Positions 50,312 to 61,445 are shown, numbered from the stretch's first letter. The stretch: 64,000 nucleotides of DNA from Streptomyces sp. CA-278952 (GCF_028747205.1 NZ_CP112880.1:6793501-6857500); one strand, 5' to 3'. Notes: generated by a model from the letters alone, not told the origin. Numbers and translations: made by a program.

Positions 50312-51715
50312 ATGCAGGGGAGCGTCCGTCCGATGCCGAACATCCGCAGACCGATGCCGTACATCCGCAGGTGGTCGCCGACCGTGCGCGGGCCGTTGCC
50401 GAGCACCCGCGGAACCCAGCGCCTCGGCCTCGTCGGGATGCTGCTCATCGCCGTGGCCTTCGCCGGGTTCCAGCTGACAGCGGTCACCGGACGGGCATCG
50501 CCCGACACGAAGAACTACCTCTCCTACGCCCTGAGCCTCAGCGGCGCGGACCGCCAGGAGGCGGGCCGGCTGGCCATCGGCTACTCCTGTGCCAGCGGGC
50601 AGCACGCACCGGACCTCATCCCCTGGACCAGCAGGAAGGCCGCGGGAGAGTCGGAGGAGAGTTGCGTGCGCCGGTTGAACGACTCGGTCGCGTACTGGTC
50701 GGACCACGGCAACACATCGGGGATGACCGCACCGTTCGCCAACCAGCGCTTCATGGCCATCTTCGAGGCCAGGCCCGGCTATCCACTGTTCCTGGTCCCC
50801 TTCGTGGCCGCTTTCGGAGCCACCTGGGGTCTCTGGCTCGCCGGGCTCGTCGTCGCGCTGGCCGGAAGTGTCTGCGTCCTGCTCACCCTCCGGGCCGCGG
50901 GGGCTTCCCGGCGCGCCGGGCTGGCCGGGCAGGCCCTGTACCTCGCCCTGCCCACCGGCACCGTCGCCATGAACCCCCTGAGCGACGGGCTCTCCCTGGC
51001 GCTCGGCACGGCGGTCGTCCTCGGCTGCGTCCTGCTGCTGCGGGCCCGGCCCCGTACGGGCGCGGCGCTCGTCGCGGGCGGCTTCGCCCTGATGTTCCTC
51101 GTCCGCTACTCGCAGGCCCTGCTGCTGGCGGCCGCTCTCGCGGGCGGCTTCCTGGCCCGGGCCGGGTGGCTCCGGCTGAAGCGGCGGGCGCTCGCCCCCG
51201 TACTCCGGGCGGCCGGACTCTGCGGTGCGCTGGCGGTGACCGTCTACGCCGGGGCGCACCTCCTGTCCTGGCCGATGGGCGAGGACAGCGCCCAGGACCT
51301 GCTGACCCACCACTACCAGCGCCCCGACCGGCCCGACCCCTGGCCCGAGTTCTTCGTCCAGGAGCGGGTCTTCTGGTCGGCGTGGCTCCGGCGCCAGGCC
51401 ACCTACCCGGTCCTCCCCGTCCTGCTCGCGCTCTCGGCCTGGGCGCTGCTGAGACGGCGCTCCGTGGTGCTGCCCGTCGCCCTGGCGGCAGGGGCGGCGG
51501 GCCTCCTCAACCAGGCGGGCCATCCGAACCTCGACCAACTGCTCGGACACCGCCTCATCGTGTTCGTCTGGCTGCTGCCCGTCCTGGCGATTCCGCTGCT
51601 CCTGGACCGGCCGCCGACCGGCTCCCCGCCCCACGACGACACCACGCCACACGCCGCACCGGTCCCCGTGGGCGACATCCCGGGCGAGGTCCGTCACCCC
51701 ACGTCGCGCAGCTGA
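50312..51715 (+). CDS. Polytopic membrane protein, GT-C glycosyltransferase-like
   Basis: 467 residues with a basic N-terminus, a first helix (LGLVGMLLIAVAFAGFQL), a large first outer loop with Asp-Thr-Lys-Asn-Tyr (SPDTKNYLSYALSL) and at least eight further helices. The layout (first helix followed by an acidic extracellular loop, then many helices with FANQRFMAIFEARPGYPLFLVPFVAAFG) resembles membrane glycosyltransferases of the GT-C fold that use polyprenyl-linked sugars, but no specific family is certain. Starts at 50312 or 50333 are possible. Its end overlaps the convergent MerR-HEAT gene by 22 bases. Confidence 0.72.
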   Translation: MQGSVRPMPNIRRPMPYIRRWSPTVRGPLPSTRGTQRLGLVGMLLIAVAFAGFQLTAVTGRASPDTKNYLSYALSLSGADRQEAGRLAIGYSCASGQHAPDLIPWTSRKAAGESEESCVRRLNDSVAYWSDHGNTSGMTAPFANQRFMAIFEARPGYPLFLVPFVAAFGATWGLWLAGLVVALAGSVCVLLTLRAAGASRRAGLAGQALYLALPTGTVAMNPLSDGLSLALGTAVVLGCVLLLRARPRTGAALVAGGFALMFLVRYSQALLLAAALAGGFLARAGWLRLKRRALAPVLRAAGLCGALAVTVYAGAHLLSWPMGEDSAQDLLTHHYQRPDRPDPWPEFFVQERVFWSAWLRRQATYPVLPVLLALSAWALLRRRSVVLPVALAAGAAGLLNQAGHPNLDQLLGHRLIVFVWLLPVLAIPLLLDRPPTGSPPHDDTTPHAAPVPVGDIPGEVRHPTSRS

Positions 51716-52692
51716 AGAAGGTACGCCGCGGTCAGCGCGACGGCGCGGTCGTCGTCGTGCAGCAGCTCCCGGAGGGCACGTGAGGAAGCCGCCCCCGGTA
51801 CGCCCGCCAGCGCCTGGGTCAGCCGCCCGCGCGCCGGCGCGCCGGTGGTGTCGCGGGAGAGGCGGTCGACGAGCGCGGCCGCGATCCGGTCCGCCGCCGT
51901 GCCGTCGCCCGCCAGCAGGCTCAGCGCGTCGGCCGCATCGGTGTCGTTCGTCCCTGCCACGACCAGGTCGACGAGCGCCGGGACCGCATCTGCCTCCCCG
52001 CGCGACCCGAGGGCCAGGGCGGCGTAGCCGCGGACCACGGCATCGGGGCTCGCCAGGGAATCCCGCAGCAGCGCGGTGGCCTCTCCGCCGGGCATCTCGG
52101 CGAGGGACCGTACGGCGCGTTCCCGCACCGCGGCCTCCGGTGTGCCGAGCCCCTCCGCCAGCAGCGCCGGGGCGCCGCCGCCCGATCGCGCCAGGGCCCA
52201 TCGAAGGGCCCCGGCCACATGCGGGTCGCCCTCGCCGAGCGTCGCCTCGACCAGGGCCTCCACCGGAACCTCGTCGACCGAGGCGAGGGCGGCGCGCTGG
52301 CGGGCGTCGGCGCTCTTGGACCCCAACGCCCCCAGGAGCGTGACGACCTGGAGGACGTCCTCCCAGCCGGCCGGATCCGTGGCGTGGACCCGGTGCAGCC
52401 GGGTGAGCAACTCGGTCTCCACCGCGATGCGTTCGCGCGTCCGACGGATCAGGTCGTCGACGAGTGCCGAGGGTGTGAAGCCGGGATCGTCGAGGGCGCG
52501 CCCGATCTCGCGCAGCGACAGCCCCACCGCCCGCAGGCTCTCGACATGGAAGATCCGCTGGATGTCCTCCCCGGAGTACTCCCGGTAACCGGACCCGGTG
52601 CGGCCCGACGGCCGCACCAGACCGAGCGACTCGTAGTGCCGGAGCATGCGGGCACTTACTCCCGACCGTCGCGCGACTTCACCGATCAACAC
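51694..52692 (-). CDS. MerR regulator fused to HEAT-repeat domain
   Basis: 332 residues with a GTG start. The first 110 residues are a MerR DNA-binding domain and coiled coil (LIGEVARRSGVSARMLRHYESLGLVRPSGRTGSGYREYSGEDIQRIFHVESLRAVGLSLREIGRALD). From about residue 125 come HEAT-like helical repeats (VAGALRWALARSGGGAPALLAEGL; AAVRERAVRSLAEMPGGEATALLRDSL; AVVRGYAALALGSRGEADAVPALVDLV). HEAT repeats in place of a ligand-binding domain suggest control by a protein or peptide partner. It starts three bases after the stop of another HEAT-repeat gene, its likely partner. Confidence 0.88.
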   Translation of the reverse strand: MLIGEVARRSGVSARMLRHYESLGLVRPSGRTGSGYREYSGEDIQRIFHVESLRAVGLSLREIGRALDDPGFTPSALVDDLIRRTRERIAVETELLTRLHRVHATDPAGWEDVLQVVTLLGALGSKSADARQRAALASVDEVPVEALVEATLGEGDPHVAGALRWALARSGGGAPALLAEGLGTPEAAVRERAVRSLAEMPGGEATALLRDSLASPDAVVRGYAALALGSRGEADAVPALVDLVVAGTNDTDAADALSLLAGDGTAADRIAAALVDRLSRDTTGAPARGRLTQALAGVPGAASSRALRELLHDDDRAVALTAAYLLQLRDVG

Positions 52693-52695
52693 GCC

Positions 52696-53466
52696 CTATG
52701 GACCTTCCTCACAGGAGCCACCGGAGCCATCGGAGCCGTGGGAGCCGTGGGAGCCACCGGCGTCACCGGCGTCACCGGCGTCACGGGCGTCACCGGCGTC
52801 ACCGGAGGCGCCCTGGCCGCCGAGGGCCACGACGCGCTTCGCCTCCTCCACGGCGAGCGTGAACCCGGCGTCCGGGTCGCGCAGCAGCCGTTGGGTGGCG
52901 AGCGCGTGCGCGTGGACGAGCGGGTCGTGGCTCCTCGTCGCGGCGGCCAGAGCCGGCGCCATCGCGTCCCCCAGGGCGACCAGCGCCTGGCTGAGACTCA
53001 GCCGGGTCTCCCGCCCGCCGCGCCCGAGCTGCGTCGCCAGCAGTACCGCCAACGCGGCCTCCTCCCCATCCGGTACGAGCACCACCGCCGCCCGCCAGGC
53101 GCTCCGCGCCACCTCGTCGTCGGCGTCGGTCAGCAGCGCCCGGGTGATCGCCGGCCACGCCCGCCGGTCCCCGATCTTGGACAGCGTGTGCAGCGCCTGG
53201 CTCCGCGCCCGCGTCCGCTCGGAGCGGAGTTCGCGGAGCAGCGGGGGAAGGGTGACGGACACCGGGTGACGGGTGAGCGCCCAGGTCAGCATGTCGCGTA
53301 CGAAGAACTCGGGCTCGACCGCGCACCGTTCGACGAGCGTGCCGACGAAGCGCGGGTCCGGGGTCGAGCCGACCGCCAGAGCGGCGCGCAGCCGCACCGA
53401 CGCACGGTCGTCATCCAGCCCCCGCAGCGCTCGTACCGTGTCCGTGCCGTGTCCCGTGACCGTCAT
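52696..53466 (-). CDS. HEAT-repeat protein with variable glycine-rich tail
   Basis: 256 residues from the ATG at 53466, which has GAGGAGG eight bases upstream. HEAT/PBS-lyase-like repeats cover residues 10-210 (VRALRGLDDDRASVRLRAALAVGSTPDPRFVGTLVERC; RARSQALHTLSKIGDRRAWPAITRALL; DEVARSAWRAAVVLV; LSLSQALVALGDAMAPALAAATRSHDPLVHAHALATQRLL). The last 35 residues (GDAGDARDAGDAGD, GSHGSHGSDGSGGS) are coded by ten 9-bp tandem repeats. It forms an operon with the MerR-HEAT fusion and may interact with it through the matching repeats. Confidence 0.85.
   Translation of the reverse strand: MTVTGHGTDTVRALRGLDDDRASVRLRAALAVGSTPDPRFVGTLVERCAVEPEFFVRDMLTWALTRHPVSVTLPPLLRELRSERTRARSQALHTLSKIGDRRAWPAITRALLTDADDEVARSAWRAAVVLVPDGEEAALAVLLATQLGRGGRETRLSLSQALVALGDAMAPALAAATRSHDPLVHAHALATQRLLRDPDAGFTLAVEEAKRVVALGGQGASGDAGDARDAGDAGDAGGSHGSHGSDGSGGSCEEGP
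52714..52803. repeat. 9-bp tandem repeat array, ten units
   Basis: Ten consecutive 9-bp units, five of the form GGAGCCNNN and five GGCGTCACC/G, encode (on the minus strand) the Gly/Asp/Ala and Gly/Ser/His tail of the HEAT protein. All unit changes stay in frame, so strains could vary the tail length. Confidence 0.9.
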
Positions 53467-53550
53467 CGAGACCACCTCCTCGGCAAGCAGTGAAGAGCTT
53501 GTCACCGTGTCAAGGTCAACCCTGCCGTGCGCCTCGGCCGGGGGACCGGC

Positions 53551-54159
53551 TCAGGGGCCGCGCCAGACGTTGGCGAAAGCCGTGTTCTCGATGGTCCGTC
53601 GCTGGCGTACGGCCTCCAGCTCCATCACCGCTTCGTGGACCGTGGCGACCACGGTCGTCACCGTCTCGTCGTCGAGGCGCGGTTCGTCGTCACCGGGCCG
53701 TCCGCCGTCGATGCCCACGGCCGACGCGAGGGCGGCCAGGACGGGCTCGGCCTCCTCCCAGCGGTCGGCGGCCCGGCGGCGGGCGGGTGTATCGACCAGC
53801 TCCACGCGTTTGGGGCCGAAGGGCAACCGGCCGCTCCTCTTCTGCGTGAGCTCGCCGTCCTCCTCCAGCGCGTCCTGGTAGGTGGCCGAAAGGTCGCGGC
53901 CTTGCCGCCACAGCCAGTCCTCGATCCGCTCGTAGGGCGGTTGCCGGGTGATCCGTGCGGCGGCCTCGCCGAGCAGCCGGTCGTCCGGCACCGACGCCCC
54001 GCCCGGCACGATGAGGTCGCCGTCCACGGTGACGGTTCCCGCCCCGATGAGATCGAGGAGTTCGGCTCCCGCGAGCGCGAGCGACAGGTCGCCCTGCCCC
54101 ACGGTGTGCTCCGGCTCCGGATCCATGGCGATGATGAACAGGTCTTTCGCCGTGGTCAT
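53551..54159 (-). CDS. GPP34/GOLPH3-family phosphoprotein
   Basis: 202 residues: DLFIIAMDPEPEHTVGQGDLSLALAGAELLDLIGAGTVTVDGDLIVPGGASVPDDRLLGEAAARITRQPPYERIEDWLWRQGRDL is the start of the GPP34 domain, whose eukaryotic members bind PI4P and glycosyltransferase tails at the Golgi. In Streptomyces these proteins are numerous and of unknown role, perhaps binding acidic phospholipids. The family region continues to the C-terminus (EAVRQRRTIENTAFANVWRG). GAGGGGAG precedes the ATG. Confidence 0.88.
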   Translation of the reverse strand: MTTAKDLFIIAMDPEPEHTVGQGDLSLALAGAELLDLIGAGTVTVDGDLIVPGGASVPDDRLLGEAAARITRQPPYERIEDWLWRQGRDLSATYQDALEEDGELTQKRSGRLPFGPKRVELVDTPARRRAADRWEEAEPVLAALASAVGIDGGRPGDDEPRLDDETVTTVVATVHEAVMELEAVRQRRTIENTAFANVWRGP

Positions 54160-54307
54160 GAACGGCTCCCCTCAGAGGCATCGGCAAGGCGGGCCCCGCC
54201 GGCCGCCCCGGCCAGGAGCCGGTTCGGCGGCGGGGCGACTGCTGCGACCAGTATCGCCCCCACCCGGACCATCCGGCCCTGGACCGGGGCCGGCTCCGAA
54301 GAAGTCG

Positions 54308-54670
54308 ATGGCCGTCTCCTGGCGTGATCCCGGGGCCGAGCCGGTGAGCCATGGGAAAACCTCGTACGTCTGCCTCCCCTGCCGGGTCTCCTTCAAGCAG
54401 CCCCACGACCGGGCAAGGCAGCGGAACTGTCCGCGCTGTGCGGAGCCGATGATCCCCGTGGGCTCGGCGTTCGCGGCGCCGAGGAGGCGGGACGACGGGG
54501 CCTGGCGGGCCCTCGCTGTGCTGCTGAACGCGGGCGTGGGGTTCCACAAGAGCTGCTGCGGGCCCGGATTCCGTCCACGGACGCCGCGTGAGGTGCGGGA
54601 GCGGCTGACGTACGCGCGATGCAGCGGCACCCCGGCCGCCCAGGCGTTCGTCCGGTTCAACGTGCCGTAG
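54308..54670 (+). CDS. Zinc-ribbon protein of unknown function
   Basis: 120 residues from the ATG at 54308, or 108 from a GTG at 54344. Two CxxC pairs (CLPC, CPRC) separated by about 20 residues make a zinc ribbon; FAAPRRRDDGAWRALAVLLNAGVGFHKSCCGPGFRPRTPREVRERL follows, a block common in small Streptomyces proteins. The ribbon may bind nucleic acid or serve as a structural metal site. It is transcribed opposite the GPP34 gene and is not in an operon. Confidence 0.78.
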   Translation: MAVSWRDPGAEPVSHGKTSYVCLPCRVSFKQPHDRARQRNCPRCAEPMIPVGSAFAAPRRRDDGAWRALAVLLNAGVGFHKSCCGPGFRPRTPREVRERLTYARCSGTPAAQAFVRFNVP

Positions 54671-55010
54671 GGCGTGATGGCCGTGGCTCGGACGCGGTCG
54701 GGCGGGCGGCCGTGTCCCCGGGGCCCCGTGATCCCCGGGGAGGACGCCCGGAGGGCCGGGCGCGGTTCTCCGCCGGGCGTCGCCGCACGTGGTGTGCCCC
54801 TGCTCGCCGAGCTCCACGGCCGGCTCTGGATCATGAATCGTCGCTTTGTGTGTCACCATATGTGCGCAGTGTCACGACGCTGTCGCCTCGGTGACCGTGC
54901 GTCGGCGTGCCTGCGGAAACACGTTTCCCCGCCTGGCTCCACCCGCGACCGGCCCTGCCCGCCGGGAAGAGGGCCACGGCAACAGCCCTATCACCAGAAG
55001 GATTTCACCC
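54671..55010. other. 340-bp gene-free region upstream of the secreted protein
   Basis: All reading frames here look like chance GC-frame openings. The only structure noticed is a GTCAC...GTGAC dyad (about 54870-54894) near the repeated TGTCAC, possibly part of the promoter region for the secreted protein gene. Confidence 0.5.
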
Positions 55011-55355
55011 ATGCGCTTCCGCTCCACCTTTGCCGCCGTTCTCGGCGCCGCTCTGCTGCTCGCCGCCGTTCCCTCCTCCGCCTCGGCCGCCGAGGGGCAG
55101 TTCCGCTACGACTACGTGACTGTCGAGGGGTATGAGGCGACCGGCTTCCTGAACAGCCCGCCCAGCGGCGAGTGCGTCAACCTCCCGGGCGTCGGCCTGG
55201 AGAACCCCGAGCCCGGGCACTCCCCGAAGAACCGCACGGACGCCTGGGCGGAGGTCTTCACGGACGTCGCCTGCGAGGGTGCTTCCTTCCCCCTCCGCCC
55301 GCACACCGGCGGGGCCTCGGAGCGGCTGAAGGTGCGTTCGGTCGTCTTCCACTGA
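55011..55355 (+). CDS. Small secreted protein
   Basis: 114 residues. A typical Sec signal peptide (MRFRSTFAAVLGAALLLAAVPSSASAAEG, cleavage after ASA/A) precedes a mature domain of about 85 residues: FRYDYVTVEGYEATGFLNSPPSGECVNLPGVG, NRTDAWAEVFTDVACEGASFPLRP. Two Cys residues could form one disulfide. AGAAGGA precedes the ATG. The GECVNLPG and VACEG pattern resembles small beta-rich inhibitor-like secreted proteins of Streptomyces, but no family is certain. A hairpin follows. Confidence 0.82.
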   Translation: MRFRSTFAAVLGAALLLAAVPSSASAAEGQFRYDYVTVEGYEATGFLNSPPSGECVNLPGVGLENPEPGHSPKNRTDAWAEVFTDVACEGASFPLRPHTGGASERLKVRSVVFH

Positions 55356-55411
55356 CGCGCTGACGCATACCGAGCCGTCGCACACCCCTGAATCCACCGC
55401 TGCACACGCCG

Positions 55412-55445
55412 CCGCCCGTGAGCCCCTTAAAGGAGCCACGGGCGG
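55412..55445 (+). terminator. Hairpin terminator after the secreted protein gene
   Basis: CCGCCCGTG (55412-55420) pairs with CACGGGCGG (55437-55445); the 16-base loop can form an extra short stem. Confidence 0.7.
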
Positions 55446-55551
55446 CCGGACGTGCTGGGGGCATCATCCTGCGTCAGGTCCCCGAACCGCACCAGGGGCA
55501 GGCCCGGGGCGGCAGCCCGGCGCCTCCGCCCGCACGGCTGCCCGGCCCTGC

Positions 55552-55905
55552 TCAGCTCTTCCGCTCACCCAGGACGCAGAATTCGTTGCCTTCCGGGTCG
55601 AGGAGGGTCACCCAGTGCTGCCCGCCCTGCACGGTGTCGGCGCGCCGGGCGCCGAGGGAGAGCAGCCGGGCGACCTCGGCCTCCTGGTCGTCGGGGCGGA
55701 AGTCGGGGTGGAGCCGGTTCTTCGACGTCTTGCCCTCGGGGACGGGAACGAAGAGCAGCCCCGGCATCCGGTCCGGCTCGGGCCGGATCTCGATGATCTC
55801 CTCGGATGCGTCTACCACTACCCAGCCGAGAGCCTCGGCCCACCAGCGCCCGAGGGCGATGGGGTCGGCGGAGTCGACGATGATCTGTTCCCATGCGAGT
55901 GCCAT
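55552..55905 (-). CDS. VOC (glyoxalase/bleomycin-resistance fold) family protein
   Basis: 117 residues from the ATG at 55905 (MALAWEQIIVDSADP). The vicinal-oxygen-chelate halves are IIVDSADPIALGRWWAEALGW...IIEIRPEPDRMPGLLFVPVPEGKTSKNRLHPDF and ARLLSLGARRADTVQGGQHWVTLLDPEGNEFCVL. HPDF with the terminal Glu matches the metal-ligand pattern of the fold. TATGCT lies seven bases before the ATG, so the mRNA is probably leaderless; an ATG at 55917 overlaps that hexamer. The substrate is unknown. Confidence 0.9.
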   Translation of the reverse strand: MALAWEQIIVDSADPIALGRWWAEALGWVVVDASEEIIEIRPEPDRMPGLLFVPVPEGKTSKNRLHPDFRPDDQEAEVARLLSLGARRADTVQGGQHWVTLLDPEGNEFCVLGERKS

Positions 55906-56089
55906 GGGCGTGAGCATAAACAGGGCCGGCCGGCTGCCGGGGCCGGGGCTGGGGTGGCTGCCGTCGACCGCCGTGCCCACCCAGGAGGAGCAGCCGCTGC
56001 CCCGGGCCGACTCAAGCGCGTGTGGACAACTACAACTACAACACTCATCGTGACGACGGCGCAGTGTCGTGCGTCCAGGGTGCTCGGTG

Positions 56090-56791
56090 TCAGACGTTCG
56101 TGGATGGCTGGTGTGCGGTGAGCTCTGCGGTGAGCTCCGCCTTCTGCAGCCAGTCGATGTACCAGCGGGCGAAGGTGACCGGCTTCCCGGCCTGGTCGAG
56201 GAGCGGGACGAGGTCGGTGTCATCTGCCCGGCAGTCGGACCAGATGGTGCCGCGGTGGGTGCCGCTGATGATCAACCACTCCCTCTGGGCGCAGCCGAGG
56301 TGAGAGATCACGATGGCGCCGGCGGTGCGCTCGGGGGCGAACATCAGGAGGCCCCAGCGTTCGTCCCACGCCTCGAAGGCGTCGTCGAAGTCCTCGATCT
56401 CCTCGAACTCCTCTTCCTCCGGGCGCACTGCGAGAAGTGCCGCGAGGTCTGCGGGATCCGGGCCGTGGTCGGGAAACGGCCGGGCGAGCATGGTCGGATC
56501 GGCGAGGTCGGCGCCATCTCCTTCCCAGCGCCAGCGGCCCTGTACGCGGCGGACGGGGAAGAGGCCGTATGCGGGACCCGCGCCGCCCGCTCCCACGGAG
56601 GTGAGGAAATTGCGGTAGTCATCCGGCAACCGCACACCTATCTGCTCCTCGAGTTCGGCCGGCCCGTCCTCGGCCAGCGGGTCTTCCAGGGCCCACTTGT
56701 GCCCGAGCGAGCCGAACACCTTGCTGCTCGCCGGTTGGGCACCCAACGCCACCACGCGCTGACGTATACCGTTCCACTGCTGATCAACCAT
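56090..56791 (-). CDS. SMI1/KNR4 family protein
   Basis: 233 residues from the ATG at 56791 (MVDQQWNGIRQRVVALG). The SUKH core is AELEEQIGVRLPDDYRNFLTSVGAGGAGPAYGLFPV and the second half ends with REWLIISGTHRGTIWSDCRADDTDLVPLLDQAGKPVTFARWYIDWLQKA. SUKH proteins are often immunity proteins for contact-dependent toxins, but many serve other functions; no toxin is adjacent. The frame is open to 57013, but TACCGT ends six bases before the 56791 ATG, suggesting a leaderless start. Its start codon overlaps that of a gene fragment on the other strand. Confidence 0.88.
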   Translation of the reverse strand: MVDQQWNGIRQRVVALGAQPASSKVFGSLGHKWALEDPLAEDGPAELEEQIGVRLPDDYRNFLTSVGAGGAGPAYGLFPVRRVQGRWRWEGDGADLADPTMLARPFPDHGPDPADLAALLAVRPEEEEFEEIEDFDDAFEAWDERWGLLMFAPERTAGAIVISHLGCAQREWLIISGTHRGTIWSDCRADDTDLVPLLDQAGKPVTFARWYIDWLQKAELTAELTAHQPSTNV

Positions 56792-56960
56792 GCGTAGACG
56801 GTACGGGGGACCACTGACGGCGGAAGCTCTTGGGGACCGCCGCTGTGCCGTCGAGCTGGAGGCCCCGGGTCTGGACGCTCGGGTCAGCGAGGTCGTCGCC
56901 TGGATCGGGGACGGACACCTCGCCCCGTTCCTGGAAGGGCTCGCCGCCGACTGCCAGTGA
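56790..56960 (+). pseudogene. Truncated DUF6228-like fragment
   Basis: A 56-residue frame begins at ATG 56790, overlapping the SMI1 start codon on the opposite strand, and contains CAVELEAPGLDARVSEVVAW and IGDGHLAPFLEGLAADC, which match my memory of the central part of DUF6228 proteins (ELRAPGL...ARV.EVVAWIWD..L..FLEGLAAD[FY]RGW). Both the N-terminal 30-40 residues and the whole C-terminal half are missing, and a stop follows DCQ. It is therefore a decayed remnant. The assignment is from recall of the family and should be treated with care. Confidence 0.5.
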
Positions 56961-57014
56961 CCACCTGGACCCTGGGGGTGCACGGTAACGGACCGCTGTC
57001 GCAGCCGGTACACC

Positions 57015-59246
<2,232 letters not shown>

Positions 59247-59250
<4 letters not shown>

Positions 59251-60224
59251 CCACCGCGCGGAAGCACACCGCACTCCCGAAGGCGCAGATCCTCATCGAG
59301 GCGCTGCCCTGGCTGACCCGGCACCACGGCAAGACCGTCGTCATCAAGTTCGGCGGCAACGCCATGATCGACGAGGAGCTGAAGGCCGCCTTCGCCCAGG
59401 ACGTCGTCTTCCTGCGGCACGCCGGCCTCAAGCCCGTCGTCGTGCACGGCGGCGGCCCGCAGATCAGCGCCCAGCTCGACAAGCAGGGCCTGGTCAGCGA
59501 GTTCAAGGCCGGGCTGCGCGTCACCACCCCCGAGGCGATGGACGTCGTCCGGATGGTGCTCGCCGGACAGGTCCAGCGCGAGCTGGTCGGCCTCCTCAAC
59601 CAGCACGGCCCCCTCGCCGTCGGCATGACCGGCGAGGACGCCCACACCATCACCGCCACCCAGCACCGGCCCACCATCGACGGCGAGCTCGTCGACATCG
59701 GCCGGGTCGGCGAGATCACCGCCATCGACACCGGGGCCATCCAGGCGCTGCTGGACGACGGCCGCATCCCGGTCATCTCCTCGATCGCCCGCTCCGCCGA
59801 CGACCACCACGTCTACAACGTCAACGCCGACACCGCGGCCGCCGCGCTCGCCGCCGCGCTGAACGCCGAGACGCTGATGGTCCTCACCGACGTCGAGGGC
59901 CTGTACGAGGACTGGCCCAACAGCGACGACGTCATCAGCCGGCTCACCGCGAGCCAGCTGGAGAAGCTGCTGCCCGAGCTGTCCAGCGGCATGGTCCCCA
60001 AGATGCAGGGCTGTCTGCACGCCGTGCGCAACGGCGTGGAGACCGCCCGCGTCATCGACGGCCGCGTCCAGCACTCGATCCTGCTGGAGATTTTCACCGA
60101 CGAGGGCATCGGCACGATGGTCGTCCCCGACGCCCCCATCGACGTACACGGAACAGCCATACACGGAACAGCCGTACACGGAACACCGGCAACGCACGGA
60201 CATCAGCAGCGGGGGGAATCATGA
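59247..60224 (+). CDS. argB: Acetylglutamate kinase with repetitive C-terminal tail
   Basis: 325 residues. The amino-acid kinase fold is intact: [56 protein letters not shown] and [15 protein letters not shown]. It phosphorylates N-acetylglutamate and, in arginine-sensitive forms, is the feedback-inhibited enzyme. The usual protein ends soon after TMVVPDAP; here a 28-residue tail rich in His, Gly and Thr is coded by three copies of a 15-bp repeat. The stop overlaps the argD ATG. Confidence 0.96.
60144..60188 (+). repeat. 15-bp in-frame tandem repeat in argB
   Basis: GTACACGGAACAGCC, ATACACGGAACAGCC and GTACACGGAACACCG follow one another without gaps, encoding [10 protein letters not shown] and VHGTP at the C-terminus of ArgB. 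Confidence 0.9.
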
Positions 60225-61420
60225 CCGGCGCCGAAGAACTCACCCAGCGGTGGCAGGGCGCGCTGATGGACAACTACGGCACGCCCCGGCTGCCGCTCGT
60301 CCGCGGCGCGGGCGCCTACGTCTGGGACGAGGAAGACACCCGCTACCTCGACTTCGTCGGCGGTATCGCGGTCAACGCCCTCGGCCACGCCCACCCCGCC
60401 GTCGTCGAGGCCGTCTCCACCCAGATCGCCTCCCTCGGACACGTGTCGAACCTGTTCATCGCCGAGCCGCCCGTCGCGCTCGCCGAGCGGCTGCTCCAGC
60501 TCTTCGGCCGTCGGGGGCGGGTCTTCTTCGCCAACTCCGGCGCGGAGGCCAACGAGGCCGCCTTCAAGATCGGCCGCCTCACCGGACGCACCCACATGGT
60601 CGCCACCGACGGCGGCTTCCACGGCCGGACCATGGGCGCGCTCGCCCTCACCGGCCAGCCCGGGAAGCAGGAGCCGTTCCGCCCGCTGCCCGGTGACGTC
60701 ACCCACGTTCCGTACGGGGACGCCGCCGCGCTGAAGGCCGCGGTGACCACCGACACCGCGCTGGTCATCATCGAGCCCATGCAGGGCGAGAACGGCGTGG
60801 TCGTCCCCCCCAAGGGCTATCTGGAGGCCGCCCGGGAGATCACCCGGGCGACCGGCACCCTGCTCGTCCTGGACGAGGTCCAGACCGGCGTCGGCCGCTG
60901 CGGCCAGTGGTTCGAGCACCAGGCCCACCAGGGCGTCGAGCCGGACATCGTCACCCTCGCCAAGGGCCTCGGCGGCGGACTGCCTATCGGCGCGACGGTC
61001 GCCTTCGGACCGGCGGCCGACCTGCTGAAGCCGGGGCACCACGGCACGACGTTCGGCGGCAACCCGGTCGCCTGCGCCGCCGGACTCGCCGTCATCGACA
61101 CCCTCGCGGCCGACGGCGTGCTCGACGACGTGAAGCGGCTCGGGGAGAAGATCCGCGACGGCGTGGAGGCGCTGGGACACCCACTGGTCTCCCACGTCCG
61201 CGGCGCGGGCCTGCTGCTGGGTATCGTGCTCACCGGACCCCTCGCACCGCAGGTGCAGCAGGCGGCCCAGGGAGCCGGCCTCCTGGTGAACGCGCCCGCC
61301 CCCGATGTCGTACGGCTCATGCCGCCGCTGATCATCGGTGACGCGGAGGTGGACGCGTTCCTGGAGATCCTGCCGAGCGCTCTCGACGCGGCATACGGGG
61401 ACGGACGATCCGGAGCATGA
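60221..61420 (+). CDS. argD: Acetylornithine aminotransferase
   Basis: 399 residues, ATG in ATGA overlap with argB. Class III aminotransferase blocks: [67 protein letters not shown] and the PLP lysine in [14 protein letters not shown], then [16 protein letters not shown]. It converts N-acetylglutamate semialdehyde and glutamate to N-acetylornithine. It is separated from argR by only 25 bases. Confidence 0.97.
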   Translation: MTGAEELTQRWQGALMDNYGTPRLPLVRGAGAYVWDEEDTRYLDFVGGIAVNALGHAHPAVVEAVSTQIASLGHVSNLFIAEPPVALAERLLQLFGRRGRVFFANSGAEANEAAFKIGRLTGRTHMVATDGGFHGRTMGALALTGQPGKQEPFRPLPGDVTHVPYGDAAALKAAVTTDTALVIIEPMQGENGVVVPPKGYLEAAREITRATGTLLVLDEVQTGVGRCGQWFEHQAHQGVEPDIVTLAKGLGGGLPIGATVAFGPAADLLKPGHHGTTFGGNPVACAAGLAVIDTLAADGVLDDVKRLGEKIRDGVEALGHPLVSHVRGAGLLLGIVLTGPLAPQVQQAAQGAGLLVNAPAPDVVRLMPPLIIGDAEVDAFLEILPSALDAAYGDGRSGA

Positions 61421-61445
61421 CCTTCCGGAGAATGAGGCGACGACG

